Below the pieces are notes generated by a model. That model made no database searches and was not told where the DNA came from. It saw only the letters and a list, made by a program, of their open reading frames with translations. 64,000 nucleotides of DNA from Parasphaerochaeta coccoides DSM 17374. Its GTDB lineage: Bacteria; Spirochaetota; Spirochaetia; Sphaerochaetales; Sphaerochaetaceae. Shown one piece after another: positions 15,329 to 24,772 of this stretch. A program made the position numbers and the translations under genes. Position 1 is the stretch's first letter. Each line of letters starts with the position of its first letter. Location of the stretch: contig NC_015436.1 of the NCBI RefSeq assembly GCF_000208385.1, positions 496,001-560,000 of the forward strand, in the 5' to 3' direction.

Positions 15329-18259
15329 TTAAAAATCAACCCAGTCTGCCGTCAGTATCACGTCGGAAGGCGGCATCAAGAAAAACTCATCATCGGATTC
15401 TCCAGTTCCATAGAGTAGTCCGTCATACGAATTGATCCATCCTTTAAAAGGACGATAACCCGACGGATCCCCCTCGTCTCTCCCTTCCTCCCACCGCAGC
15501 AGTGATCCCTGACCTGGTACTGTAATCTCGTCTCCTTCAAAGGCGGTTATCGGCGCTGGTACAGTTCCGCCTGTATGCCCGTTGCCATCAAAAGTGACGG
15601 TGTATTGCCTTATCCAGACTGCATACAGCAACATGTCATCAGAGGGAATGAAGTAACTATCCCAAAAACTGTCCCCGGCGCCAAAGGGATCAGTACTCCA
15701 TCCGGCAAAAACATGATTGGTTTTCACCAGTGATCCCTGACCTTGTACATTAGCCTCGTCTCCTCTATTGACGATTATCGGCTCCGGTACAGTTCCGCCT
15801 GTATGCCCGTTGCCATCAAAAGTGATGGTGTATTCGTTCTTCTCCCACTGTGCATACAACGTCACATTCTGGGAGGGAATCTCGAAGGAGGAACCAGCGG
15901 CATATGAATCTCCATTACCAGCAAGCTCGGTATTCCATCCGCCAAAGGAATAACCGCTCTTTTCCAATGTTCCGTGACCTGGTAGTGTGACCGCCGTTTC
16001 CACATAATCGGTTATCGATGTCGGTGCAGAACCGCCCGTGGAACCATTGCCGTTGAAGGAGACGGTGTATTGGTTCTTCTCCCACTGTGCATACAACGTC
16101 ACATTCTGGGAGGGAATCTCGAAGGAGGAACCAGCGGCATATGAATCTCCATTACCAGCAAGATCGGTATTCCATCCGCCAAAGGAATAACCGCTCTTTT
16201 CCAATGTTCCGCAATCTGGTAGTGTGACCGCCGTTTCCACATAGTCGGTTATCGATGTCGGTGCAGAACCGCCCGTGGAACCATTGCCGTTGAAGGAGAC
16301 GGTGTATTGGTTCTTCTCCCACTGTGCATACAACGTCACATCCTGGGAGGGAATCTCGAAGGAGGAACCAGCGGCATATGAATCTCCATTGCCAGCAAGC
16401 TCGGTATTCCATCCGCCAAAGGAATAACCGCTCTTTTCCAATGTTCCGTGACCTGGTAGTGTGACCGTCGTTTCCACATAATCGGTTATCGATGTCGGTA
16501 CAGATCCGCCCGTGGAACCATTGCCGTTGAAGGAGACGGTGTATTGGTTCTTCTCCCACTGTGCATATAACGTCACATTCTGGGAGGGAATCTCGAAGGA
16601 GGAACCCGCGGCATATGAATCTCCATTACCAGCAAGCTCGGTATTCCATCCGCCAAAGGAATAACCGCTCTTTTCCAATGTTCCATGACCTGGTAGTGTG
16701 ACCGTCGTTTCCACATAGTCGGTTATCGATGTCGGTGCAATACCGGTAGCACCGTTGGCATGAAAGGAGACGGTGTATTCGTTCTTCTCCCACTGTGCAT
16801 ACAACGTCACATCCTGGGAGGGAATCTCGAAGGAGGAACCCGCGGCATATGAATCTCCATTACCAGCAAGCTCGGTATTCCATCCGCCAAAGGAATGACC
16901 GCTCTTTTCCAATGTTCCGTGACCTGGTAGTGTGACCGTCGTTTCCACATAATCGGTTATCGATGTCGGTACAGATCCGCCCGTGGAACCATTGCCGTTG
17001 AAGGAGACGGTGTATTGGTTCTGCAACCAGATAGCATGTAGCATCACATCATGAGCAGGCATGATGAAAGAGTTTCCGATGGCATACTGAGTTCCGGTGC
17101 CAGTAGGCAGAGTATCCCATCCACCAAAGGAATGACCTGACCATTCCAGCGTTCCGGGACTTGGTAGAGTGATTACGTCGCCCTCATGAACGTACATCCG
17201 TCCCGGCGCATTCCCGCCCGTGGCTCCGTTTCCCTCAAAGGTGAGGAGGTATGCCTTGGTTGCAGCCGCGTTCACCCCGCTCCCGGTGTCCCAGTCCACT
17301 ATCCCTATGAGAATCTCTGCGAGGGCGACTTCATGAGCATCCGTGTTCAGCGTCATGTTGTAGACATGCTGCTTGCCTTTGTCAAAGTGAATCTTGCCCT
17401 GGTCAGAGGTCGCTACGGAATTCGCTGCCCATGTGTATGTATCAGAGCCCAGGGTAAATTCCAGTTTCAAAGCATCAAGCAGGACATCTGAGTGAACCAC
17501 AGGTATCAGTACCGCTTCAAACCTGCGCTTGCCCGCATCCTGCTCCGCTTGACTGAGGGTGTGGGAGATGTTCTTCATTATGATTCCCTCAACGGAACTT
17601 GTGACTGACAAGGCTCCGGTATCCAGGTTGAACGTGCCTTGCGTGCTTGTGCCTTCGACCATAGCAGAAAGTACGCCACCCGTGATGGCGTCCGCATCGA
17701 CAGTCGTGCTGGGAGAGATGTTGACTATCAGACGGGAGAGCATATGGTCAAGTTTCAGATGCACCGTCGAGGTATTATTCTGTACGTTGTCGGCGTGTCC
17801 CCACAGGAAGTCAGCCGTCCCGGTCATCTGTTCCGAGGAACTTCGGTTGATGTCTATGGCCACGGTCGTCGGGTCAGAGATGTTTTCATCATAGGGATAG
17901 TAGGCGATGAAGTCGAAGTGTGTGATGGCAGGATTGGAGATGTCGTCCCACTTCAAGGTGTCACCAGCGGTAGCAGGAGTGAAGCCGGAAGTCTGGAAGG
18001 CTGTGTCAGCCGTGTATGCTTGGTTGGCACGCCCCGTGGCGGCAGAAGCTGCCAGAGCATCATGAGCTACCATGTAGATGCCGACTTCATCATCGGCTTG
18101 CCATTCGGAATCTGCCGTGGCCTTGCGGCCTATCTCGGAAGTGAAACGTACTTCGTTTGTATGTGAAACATTCAGTTTGCTGTCGCATGAAATAAGGGCG
18201 ACAAGTAGCATCAGAATGGTTGTAAGAACCACAAAACCTGGTCTGCTAGATTTGCTCAT
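15329..18259 (-). CDS. Surface lipoprotein A: fimbrillin-like domain plus eight InlB-type repeats
   Basis: 976 residues from the internal ATG at 18259. Signal peptide with lipobox LISC (Cys near 25). Residues about 30-330 form a fimbrillin-like region (VRFTSEIGRKA, DDEVGIYMV, DFIAYYPY, LKLDHMLSRL) as in Bacteroidetes fimbrial and adhesin proteins. Then eight repeats of about 79 residues of the Listeria-Bacteroides InlB B-repeat type (TVSFNGNGSTGG, SFGGWNT, LYAQWEKN). Probably exported and surface-anchored. A second start, ATG at 18338, follows a good ribosome site and is separated from 18259 by an (AG)30 tract that puts it out of frame. Paralogue of the gene at 26227-28425 in the N-terminal part only. 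Confidence 0.85.
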   Translation of the reverse strand: MSKSSRPGFVVLTTILMLLVALISCDSKLNVSHTNEVRFTSEIGRKATADSEWQADDEVGIYMVAHDALAASAATGRANQAYTADTAFQTSGFTPATAGDTLKWDDISNPAITHFDFIAYYPYDENISDPTTVAIDINRSSSEQMTGTADFLWGHADNVQNNTSTVHLKLDHMLSRLIVNISPSTTVDADAITGGVLSAMVEGTSTQGTFNLDTGALSVTSSVEGIIMKNISHTLSQAEQDAGKRRFEAVLIPVVHSDVLLDALKLEFTLGSDTYTWAANSVATSDQGKIHFDKGKQHVYNMTLNTDAHEVALAEILIGIVDWDTGSGVNAAATKAYLLTFEGNGATGGNAPGRMYVHEGDVITLPSPGTLEWSGHSFGGWDTLPTGTGTQYAIGNSFIMPAHDVMLHAIWLQNQYTVSFNGNGSTGGSVPTSITDYVETTVTLPGHGTLEKSGHSFGGWNTELAGNGDSYAAGSSFEIPSQDVTLYAQWEKNEYTVSFHANGATGIAPTSITDYVETTVTLPGHGTLEKSGYSFGGWNTELAGNGDSYAAGSSFEIPSQNVTLYAQWEKNQYTVSFNGNGSTGGSVPTSITDYVETTVTLPGHGTLEKSGYSFGGWNTELAGNGDSYAAGSSFEIPSQDVTLYAQWEKNQYTVSFNGNGSTGGSAPTSITDYVETAVTLPDCGTLEKSGYSFGGWNTDLAGNGDSYAAGSSFEIPSQNVTLYAQWEKNQYTVSFNGNGSTGGSAPTSITDYVETAVTLPGHGTLEKSGYSFGGWNTELAGNGDSYAAGSSFEIPSQNVTLYAQWEKNEYTITFDGNGHTGGTVPEPIIVNRGDEANVQGQGSLVKTNHVFAGWSTDPFGAGDSFWDSYFIPSDDMLLYAVWIRQYTVTFDGNGHTGGTVPAPITAFEGDEITVPGQGSLLRWEEGRDEGDPSGYRPFKGWINSYDGLLYGTGESDDEFFLMPPSDVILTADWVDF
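15842..17018 (-). repeat. Near-identical 237-bp tandem repeats within lipoprotein A
   Basis: The motif CCCACTGTGCATA recurs at 15844, 16081, 16318, 16555 and 16789, spacings 237, 237, 237 and 234 bases. Units agree almost base for base, including silent positions. The short unit lacks one codon. The outer repeats (first and last two of the eight) are diverged. Confidence 0.95.
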
Positions 18260-18274
18260 ACGCAGTTCTCTCAG

Positions 18275-18340
<66 letters not shown>

Positions 18341-18411
18341 TGTCTTTCCCTTTCTCCGTGAAGAAGATGACGGCATGTCAGCACAACCAATGCGGAGGCA
18401 ATGAATAAGGT

Positions 18412-18488
18412 AGTGTAAATCCTTTGATGGCAGCCGACTATTACCCAAAGGTATTATTTCATATGAAATGCATATAATACTTTCGGGT
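18412..18488 (-). promoter_or_regulatory. Promoter and 46-bp dyad of lipoprotein A
   Basis: A -10 box TACACT on the minus strand (18412-18417) would start transcription near 18405, 67 bases before the ATG at 18338. Upstream, ACCCAAAGGTATTAT (18443-18457) and ATAATACTTTCGGGT (18474-18488) form an inverted repeat with 15-base arms and two mismatches, centred about 60.5 bases from the start. The same dyad and spacing occur before lipoprotein B. No good -35 is seen, as in activator-dependent promoters. Confidence 0.6.
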
Positions 18489-18615
18489 TATTTGGTGATT
18501 TTAGATGTAAATAGTGTTAATAGATAAGGTTTAAAACGTATGAGGCGTAAGAAAACAAGAAACTGGAAATAATGCGAAAAACCGATGCAGTCAACTGGAC
18601 AGCTTTTTTCTCAGA

Positions 18616-18651
18616 CACCACATTACCATAGGTGGTGATGCCTCCTATGGT
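18616..18651. other. Two overlapping alternative hairpins
   Basis: CACCAC (18616-18621) can pair with GTGGTG within 18632-18637, while ACCATAGG (18625-18632) can pair with CCTATGGT (18644-18651). The two stems exclude each other. The element lies between the lipoprotein A promoter and the Pho-box-like repeats of pstS. No T-run follows. Confidence 0.5.
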
Positions 18652-18687
18652 CATCGTCCGGAGATTCAAATCTGAAATACCCTGAGA

Positions 18688-18741
18688 TTAACACTTTTTT
18701 AACACTTTCATGACTATTTCCTAGCAGTTGTTCCTTATAGT
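18688..18741 (+). promoter_or_regulatory. Pho-box-like repeats and promoter of pstS
   Basis: Three 11-base direct repeats: TTAACACTTTT (18688-18698), TTAACACTTTC (18699-18709) and ATGACTATTTC (18710-18720). The TTAACA-N5-TTAACA array matches the form of PhoP/PhoB boxes. A -10 box TATAGT (18736-18741) lies about 20 bases beyond the last hexamer, so the array replaces the -35, as in PhoB-activated promoters. Confidence 0.65.
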
Positions 18742-18768
18742 CCGAGGCATATCACATGGAGGATATTA

Positions 18769-19623
18769 ATGAAAATGAAAAAAATCGTTGCCATCGCATT
18801 GATTCTCGTTGTTGCTTTCGGCACTGTATTTGCTCAGGGAAACAAAGAGCAGGCACAGAAACCTGTTGAAGTGAAGAATTATACTTTCGGCGGATCCACG
18901 ACGGTTGCTCCGATTGTTGAGACTGCGATTCCCCTGTTCACTGCTGCCAATCCTGGTGTGAAAATCAGCTATGAAGGCGTGGGAACCGGAACCGGATTGA
19001 AGCAGCTCACCGCTGGAACATTGACCTTGGCCGGTGCCAGCCGTGATCTCAATTCCACTGAGATTGCTGATGGACTTGTCCCGAACACCATTGCTCTCGA
19101 CGGTCTCTCTGTTGCCGTCAACAAGTCCGTCACTGTCGCTAACCTGAGCCTCGCTCAGCTTGCCGGTATCTTTTCCGGTGAAATCAGCAACTGGTCCCAG
19201 GTCGGTGGACCCAACGCCGCCATCGCCCTGATTGTCCGGGATGAATCGTCCGGTACGTATGCTTCTTTCAAAGAAATAGTACTTGATACCCAGAAGAAGG
19301 CGCCTTCCAAGAACGCCATCGTTGCCAAGGAAAACGGAGAACTTGCCGCCAAGATTGCTTCTACTCCCAATTCTATCGGCTATCTCGGCATGGCCTTCAA
19401 CCACATCGTGACTGAAGCCGGTGGAAAAGTTCTGTTGGTTGATGGCATCGAATCCACCACTGCCAACGTCTTGAATGGTAGCTATCCAATCAGCCGCAAC
19501 CTGTACTTGGTCAGCAAAGGACCTCTTGCGGGGGGAAGCGTCGAGAAGGCTTTCGTGGATTTTATCCTCTCCGACAAGGGGGCTGCGGTCGTGCTGGATG
19601 CCCAGTACATTCCCCTCAACTAG
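18769..19623 (+). CDS. pstS: Phosphate-binding protein of the Pst ABC transporter
   Basis: 284 residues. Signal peptide (charged start, hydrophobic core to about residue 22, AFGTVFAQ) then the GNKE start typical of spirochaetal binding proteins. The phosphate-site loops are GGSTTVAP (about 43-50) and DESSGTYASF, which match the S/T-rich and SSGT loops of PstS. First gene of pstSCAB-phoU with a Pho-box-like array ahead; start follows GGAGG. Binds phosphate in the periplasm and delivers it to PstCA. Confidence 0.95.
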   Translation: MKMKKIVAIALILVVAFGTVFAQGNKEQAQKPVEVKNYTFGGSTTVAPIVETAIPLFTAANPGVKISYEGVGTGTGLKQLTAGTLTLAGASRDLNSTEIADGLVPNTIALDGLSVAVNKSVTVANLSLAQLAGIFSGEISNWSQVGGPNAAIALIVRDESSGTYASFKEIVLDTQKKAPSKNAIVAKENGELAAKIASTPNSIGYLGMAFNHIVTEAGGKVLLVDGIESTTANVLNGSYPISRNLYLVSKGPLAGGSVEKAFVDFILSDKGAAVVLDAQYIPLN

Positions 19624-19676
19624 GAACGAGACATACATTCGGAAAATAAATCCACGCAACAAGGAATGATAAAAGC

Positions 19677-20570
19677 ATGCAGTTAGGTCTACCGAGAACA
19701 AACGGCGTGCGAAGCTTCAAGGAGCGTAGCGGCAGGATTATCCTGCTGCTCGCTGCTTTGGTTTCCATAGCGACTGTTCTTCTTATCACTATCTTTATTT
19801 TTCAGCAGGGCGTGCCGGTGTTCGGCAAAGTATCCGTGCTGGATTTCTTGTTTTCCACGAAGTGGCTTCCTACGGGAAATCCACCTGCGTATGGAATATT
19901 GTCATTCGTCTGGGCAAGTTTTATGGTGACTGCGCTGTCCCTGCTGTTCGCCACTCCGGTTGCTCTGGCAGTCGCTGTGTATCTGGCAGAGTTTGCCAAG
20001 GGACGCAGAGCTTCCATCCTCCGTTCATCGATTGAGCTGCTCGCCGGCATTCCATCAATCATCTATGGACTGTTCGGTATTGCCGTCATTGTTCCGGCAA
20101 TCAGGAATATTTTCGGAGGAACCGGCTACAGCCTGCTTGCCGCGGCCATCATCCTTGCCATCATGATACTTCCTACCATCATCAATATCAGCGAAGTATC
20201 CATCAGGGCAGTCAACGATGAGTTGCGTTATGCTTCCGTAGCCATGGGAGCGACGAAATGGGAAACAATTTCCCGCGTTGTACTTCCTGCCGCCAAATCA
20301 GGAATATTCACGTCCATCATCCTTGGACTAGGGCGTTCCGTAGGAGAGACGACAGCGGTTCTTCTTGTCGGTGGAAACGCGGCCATTTTTGCCCGTACTC
20401 CCTTGGATATGGGCAGAACCCTCACCATGAACATCATCACTGACATGAGCTATGCCGAAGGAACTCACCTGCAATCCTTGTTCGCTACCGCCATGCTCCT
20501 GTTCATCGTGATATTGGTGCTCAACTATATCGTCGTGCGTGTCGCTCGGCACAGCAGGATGGAGGACTAG
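19677..20570 (+). CDS. pstC: Phosphate ABC transporter permease PstC
   Basis: 297 residues with about six membrane helices. PstC-type features are the first helix followed by GVPVFGKVSVLDFLFSTKW, the segment ELLAGIPSIIYGLFG, and the coupling motif ASVAMGATKWETISRVVLP (EAA loop). Forms the channel with PstA. Starts 53 bases after pstS; the gap is short and has no terminator, so the five genes likely form one operon. Confidence 0.95.
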   Translation: MQLGLPRTNGVRSFKERSGRIILLLAALVSIATVLLITIFIFQQGVPVFGKVSVLDFLFSTKWLPTGNPPAYGILSFVWASFMVTALSLLFATPVALAVAVYLAEFAKGRRASILRSSIELLAGIPSIIYGLFGIAVIVPAIRNIFGGTGYSLLAAAIILAIMILPTIINISEVSIRAVNDELRYASVAMGATKWETISRVVLPAAKSGIFTSIILGLGRSVGETTAVLLVGGNAAIFARTPLDMGRTLTMNIITDMSYAEGTHLQSLFATAMLLFIVILVLNYIVVRVARHSRMED

Positions 20571-20572
20571 CA

Positions 20573-22150
20573 ATGACCGATACACAGCAGATGCTTGCTC
20601 ATGACAAACGACGAAAAAGCATAAATCGTTTCGCCATTGGTTCCATCAAGATACTTTCCTCCCTTACTGTCCTCATTCTGGTTGTGATCATTGGCTACTT
20701 GGCTGTGCGGGGTCTCTACAAGCAGGAGAGGACGCAGGTCAGTGTCTTGCCGCTGGCGACCGCACAACGGCTCGGTCTGTCTCAGACGGAAATTCCGTTC
20801 GACATTGTAGCGAACAAGAGGGCGGAATTTCGTCAGGTCGATTGGAACATGTTGAGGGAAATGGCGCAGGGAAAGATTATTTCCCTGAGACGCGTCACGT
20901 ATGTGAATGAGAATTTCTTTCTTTATGTCGATGAAAGTATCGCGGATGAGTTTGCTCGTTTCCTTGATTTGGCATCCGACTGCCTGGCTTCCGGCGGAAT
21001 CATCGTTGGTTCCTTCCGTGCTACCGTCGATGGGGCTGCCGCGCACAATGGCTCGATTGCCATTGTTCCCCGGAATACGGCTTCATCTTCACTGCCTTCC
21101 GCATTAAAAACCATAGCCTACGAAGAACATGTCCTCGTGGTTCATCCGACCGTCACGCAACTGTACGGGAACAATATGGTCGGAGTCCTCTCTGATGTTC
21201 AGGTTGATTTATTGCTTTCCGGCGAATACAGTTCATGGGTTCAGCTCCATGGAGGAGACATCCCCGTCGCTCTCGTACAGGAGAAAACGGATTCTTCCGT
21301 CGCTCGTGAGGTCGCGGGTATAGAAGGTTCCGTCGGTGTCACGACGCAGAAAGATGTCTTTCGCGCCGGGGAGCAGGGTTTCGTGACAGCCGTACTCCAA
21401 GTAAACCGTATCATCAGAAGTCCGAACCTTACCTTCAGATATCTGGTATTGCCTACCCAGGAATCTGGACGCTTCGGAGGCATCGGCAGCATCATAATCA
21501 ACACTTTCCTGATGGTTTTCCTGACAACGCTCATTGCTGCTCCTTTGGGCATTGCAGCGGCCGTCTATCTGGTGGAATACGCAAAGAAGGGGAGACTGAC
21601 ATCAATCATCCGTTCTGGAATCGATGTCTTGGCCAGCATACCGTCCATCATCTTCGGCCTTTTCGGTCTGCTGGTGTTCGTCCAGCTTCTTGGATGGAGT
21701 TTCTCTCTGATCAGCGGAACGCTTACCGTGGCGTTGATGATTCTCCCCACCATAATCCGTACCAGCGAGGAAGCGATACGTTCAGTCGAACAGCGTCTGC
21801 GTGAGGCGAGCATTGGTATGGGAGCCACAAAGATGGAAACCATCTGGAGGGTTGTCCTGCCATCCGCGTTGAACGGTATCACGACCGGCATCATCCTTGC
21901 GATGGGTCGGGCGATCGGAGAGACAGCCGCTCTGTTATATACTATCGGTTCCTCAACCGCAGTGGCGACCGGACTGTCAAGCGGTTCCCGTGTCCTTGCG
22001 TTACATATCATGCTGACAATCAATGAAGGCCAATCCTTCGATAAGGCGTTTGCTTCTGCTTTCGTCTTGATCGTGGTTGTACTCATCATCAACACCACGG
22101 CGCGTTGGATGATGAACAGAGCCTCCGTGAAGAATAAAGGAAAAGAATGA
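20573..22150 (+). CDS. pstA: Phosphate ABC transporter permease PstA with large extracytoplasmic domain
   Basis: 525 residues, far longer than the usual 280-300. After the first helix (about 22-45) comes a soluble stretch of about 230 residues that ends near [13 protein letters not shown], where the conserved permease core begins ([38 protein letters not shown]). This resembles the DUF3333-containing form of PstA. The soluble part ([17 protein letters not shown]-like segments, [15 protein letters not shown]) partly recalls PstS-like folds, but that is a guess. Two bases after pstC; overlaps pstB by ATGA. Confidence 0.92.
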   Translation: MTDTQQMLAHDKRRKSINRFAIGSIKILSSLTVLILVVIIGYLAVRGLYKQERTQVSVLPLATAQRLGLSQTEIPFDIVANKRAEFRQVDWNMLREMAQGKIISLRRVTYVNENFFLYVDESIADEFARFLDLASDCLASGGIIVGSFRATVDGAAAHNGSIAIVPRNTASSSLPSALKTIAYEEHVLVVHPTVTQLYGNNMVGVLSDVQVDLLLSGEYSSWVQLHGGDIPVALVQEKTDSSVAREVAGIEGSVGVTTQKDVFRAGEQGFVTAVLQVNRIIRSPNLTFRYLVLPTQESGRFGGIGSIIINTFLMVFLTTLIAAPLGIAAAVYLVEYAKKGRLTSIIRSGIDVLASIPSIIFGLFGLLVFVQLLGWSFSLISGTLTVALMILPTIIRTSEEAIRSVEQRLREASIGMGATKMETIWRVVLPSALNGITTGIILAMGRAIGETAALLYTIGSSTAVATGLSSGSRVLALHIMLTINEGQSFDKAFASAFVLIVVVLIINTTARWMMNRASVKNKGKE

Positions 22151-22944
22151 TGGCAGAAGTTGCAATGGTTCCTGAAACAGAATATGTCTTTGACGTCCAT
22201 GGTCTGAACTTATGGTATGGCTCATCCCACGCATTGAAGGATGTAGACATGCAGATAGAGAAAAACTCCATCACCGCGTTCATAGGACCCTCCGGTTGTG
22301 GCAAGTCTACTTTCCTGCGTGTGTTGGACAGGATGAATGATCTCATCGACAATGTAAAAATTACAGGTTCCGTCCTTTTTGATGGACGGGATGTCTACGT
22401 TGATTATGATCCAATGGATTTGCGGCGCAAGGTCGGCATGGTATTTCAACGTCCGAATCCTTTTCCCATGAGCATCTATGACAACATTGCCTATGGGCCT
22501 CGTCTGCATGGACGCCCGCCAAAGAGCGAGCTTGATGCCATTGTGGAGGAAAGTTTGCAGAGGGCAGTGCTGTGGGATGAGGTGAAGGATCGCCTGAACA
22601 AGAGTGCCCTGAGCCTTTCAGGGGGACAGCAGCAGAGGCTGTGCATAGCACGAACCCTTGCGATTAATCCGGAAGTCGTGTTGATGGATGAGCCGACCAG
22701 TGCGCTCGATCCCATTTCAACGACGAAAATTGAGGAACTGATGGTGGAGCTTAAGGCCAAATATACCATTGTCATTGTGACGCATAACATGCAGCAGGCT
22801 TCCCGTATATCCGATAATACCGCTTTCTTTCTTATTGACAGTGAGCGTTGCGGTTATCTTGTCGAGTACGGTGAAACCAGCGGATTGTTCTTCAATCCTC
22901 GTGATAAGAGGACTGAGGATTATATTTCAGGTAAATTCGGTTGA
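22147..22944 (+). CDS. pstB: Phosphate ABC transporter ATP-binding protein
   Basis: 265 residues. Walker [10 protein letters not shown] (about 47-55), signature LSGGQQQRL, Walker [14 protein letters not shown] and the PstB-specific [16 protein letters not shown] are all present. Powers phosphate import. The ATG overlaps the pstA stop; a second ATG at 22150 is equally possible. A small hairpin TTCCTC/GAGGAA lies at 22959-22974 between pstB and phoU. Confidence 0.97.
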   Translation: MMAEVAMVPETEYVFDVHGLNLWYGSSHALKDVDMQIEKNSITAFIGPSGCGKSTFLRVLDRMNDLIDNVKITGSVLFDGRDVYVDYDPMDLRRKVGMVFQRPNPFPMSIYDNIAYGPRLHGRPPKSELDAIVEESLQRAVLWDEVKDRLNKSALSLSGGQQQRLCIARTLAINPEVVLMDEPTSALDPISTTKIEELMVELKAKYTIVIVTHNMQQASRISDNTAFFLIDSERCGYLVEYGETSGLFFNPRDKRTEDYISGKFG

Positions 22945-23050
22945 TGCGCAGGGTGTTTTTCCTCTATGGAGGAAGAAATTCACGTTATGATGTATGTAAA
23001 GATGTACATAAAGACAGGAAGGTATTGCCTTCTGCATAAGGAGTAAATCA

Positions 23051-23713
23051 ATGATGGTCAAGAAACATCAGCTTGACGATAAGATGACCTTTTTTAATGA
23101 GTTGCTGATCCAGATGGTGAACCGTGTGGAGGGAGCTATCTACCAGGCGGTGCATGCTTTCAAGGAGCATGACCAGGAACTTGCCAAGAAGGTCGTCTCG
23201 GATGACTATTTTATCAATCAGCTTCGGGACATGATTGAATCTGATGGCGTGCGCTTGCTGATTAGCGAAGCACCTTACGGGCAGTATATGCGCACGGTAA
23301 TCGCCGGCATGAAGATTGTGACCAGTCTGGAGCGCATGGGAGACCATGCCGCGCATCTTGCCCGGCTTGCCCTGTTGCCGACTGGGCAGTTTGATGACAA
23401 GAAGATTGTGGAGGAAATGTCGGCCATGGCTCTCATCGGCGCCCGTATGACGCGCAGTGCGGTCGAGGCTCTTGTCGCCAATGACCAGGATAAGGCTCGT
23501 GCGGTCGCTTTGATCGATGATGAGATGGACGCCAAACGAAAACAGGTGAACGGGCTAATCTACAATGTCGAGACAAAAAGTCGTGAGGATCGGGAGAAGC
23601 TTTATGATTATTTCTATGTGACAAAGGAGCTGGAGCGGCTAGGCGACCATGTGACTACGATTTGTTCATGGATTGTCTATACTGCCGCTGGCGTGAAGCC
23701 TAAACTTAATTAG
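23051..23713 (+). CDS. phoU: Phosphate signalling protein PhoU
   Basis: 220 residues made of two related three-helix halves, each with the metal-binding pattern E-x3-D: LERMGDHAAHLA (about 98) and LERLGDHVTTIC (about 198). PhoU links the Pst transporter to the PhoR kinase and represses the Pho response when phosphate is plentiful. Last gene of the pst operon, 106 bases after pstB, with ribosome site AAGGAG. Confidence 0.95.
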   Translation: MMVKKHQLDDKMTFFNELLIQMVNRVEGAIYQAVHAFKEHDQELAKKVVSDDYFINQLRDMIESDGVRLLISEAPYGQYMRTVIAGMKIVTSLERMGDHAAHLARLALLPTGQFDDKKIVEEMSAMALIGARMTRSAVEALVANDQDKARAVALIDDEMDAKRKQVNGLIYNVETKSREDREKLYDYFYVTKELERLGDHVTTICSWIVYTAAGVKPKLN

Positions 23714-23865
23714 CATTTTGCTGGTCAATGATAACCGTTTCTTTGCCTCACGCATCGCCCGGAGGACAAGGCATTTTGAACAAAAGGGGAGTCATGGCAT
23801 TGTGACAGAGACTGATATGATGACTTTTGCTCCTGTAGTGACTTCACCTCCGACTTCCAGAGGGA

Positions 23866-23917
23866 CTCCCAAAGCGCTTTCTTGACCCCTGGGAATGCTC
23901 ATGCTAGGCTTTGGGAG
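23866..23917 (+). promoter_or_regulatory. Promoter enclosed by a 10-bp perfect inverted repeat
   Basis: CTCCCAAAGC (23866-23875) and GCTTTGGGAG (23908-23917) are perfect arms 32 bases apart. Between them lies TTGACC (23882-23887) with, after 17 bases, TAGGCT (23905-23910). The rest of 23714-23969 holds no gene. Confidence 0.4.
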
Positions 23918-23969
23918 ACTTGAAGTCTGGGTGGAAAACGGAACGACAGGAATGCTCTGGGAGGCAGAA

Positions 23970-24755
23970 ATGGAGACATATGTGAAGCATAACAGTAAGG
24001 CATGGGACGCGGAAGTCTCACGGGGAAATATCTGGACAGTGCCTGTTGACTCTGAATCTGTGGTTAAAGCACGGCAAGGGAAGCCAGAAATGTATCTTAC
24101 TCCCACCGCTGCCGTTCCACTTCACTGGCTGGATGACCTGGCGGACAAGGATGTCCTCTGTCTGGCCGGAAGCGGTGGACAACAAGGGCCATTGGCAGCC
24201 GCCATGGGAGCGCATGTAACAGTCTTTGACAATAGCGCGGCTCAGCTTGAGCAGGACAGGAAGGTTGCCGCACGAGAAGAACTGGATATCCGAACCATCC
24301 AGGGAGACATGCGGAATCTTGCCATTTTTCCTGATGAAAGTTTCGACATGATCATCCATCCAGTCTCGAACTGTTTTGTCGATGACGTGGAAGCCGTCTG
24401 GAGGGAAGCCTACAGGGTTCTCCGTCATGGAGGCGTGCTGCTCGCGGGAGTGACCAACCCCGTGATGTACCTGTTTGACGAGAAAGCAGAGGCACGGGGG
24501 AAACTCAAGGTGAAGTACACCATCCCGTATAGCGACATGACAAGCCTAAGCCGGAAGGAACTGGATAAAAAAATCAAGGCACTTGATACCATGGAATTCA
24601 GCCATACATTGGATGCGCAGTTGGGTGGGTTATGCCGAGCGGGTTTTGCCATTGTCGGTTTCTACAGCGATGCCAGCCGGTTCGAGCTGACGGACAGTTT
24701 CATCCATGACTGTTATCTTGCGATTCGTGCTATCAAGGTTTCAAAGGATTTCTAA
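23970..24755 (+). CDS. SAM-dependent methyltransferase, class I
   Basis: 261 residues from METYVKHNSKAWD. The SAM motif I is VLCLAGSGGQQGPLAAAMG (about 66-84) with the acidic end of strand 2 in VTVFDNS, then GDMRNLAIFPDESFDMIIHP as motifs II/III and YRVLRHGGVL. This matches the Methyltransf_11 group found in small-molecule enzymes. Substrate not recognisable. Start chosen because GGGAGG lies six bases before; the open frame extends 25 residues further up. It precedes the serine-palmitoyltransferase-like gene, but the 128-base gap with its own operators argues for separate control. Confidence 0.85.
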   Translation: METYVKHNSKAWDAEVSRGNIWTVPVDSESVVKARQGKPEMYLTPTAAVPLHWLDDLADKDVLCLAGSGGQQGPLAAAMGAHVTVFDNSAAQLEQDRKVAAREELDIRTIQGDMRNLAIFPDESFDMIIHPVSNCFVDDVEAVWREAYRVLRHGGVLLAGVTNPVMYLFDEKAEARGKLKVKYTIPYSDMTSLSRKELDKKIKALDTMEFSHTLDAQLGGLCRAGFAIVGFYSDASRFELTDSFIHDCYLAIRAIKVSKDF

Positions 24756-24772
24756 GGAAAAGCAAAGTTAAT

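Noticed and set aside
15329-17040. Repeats considered as CRISPR or IS-related array
   Set aside because: Units are 237 bases, contiguous, without spacers, and in frame with a protein; they are coding InlB-type repeats.
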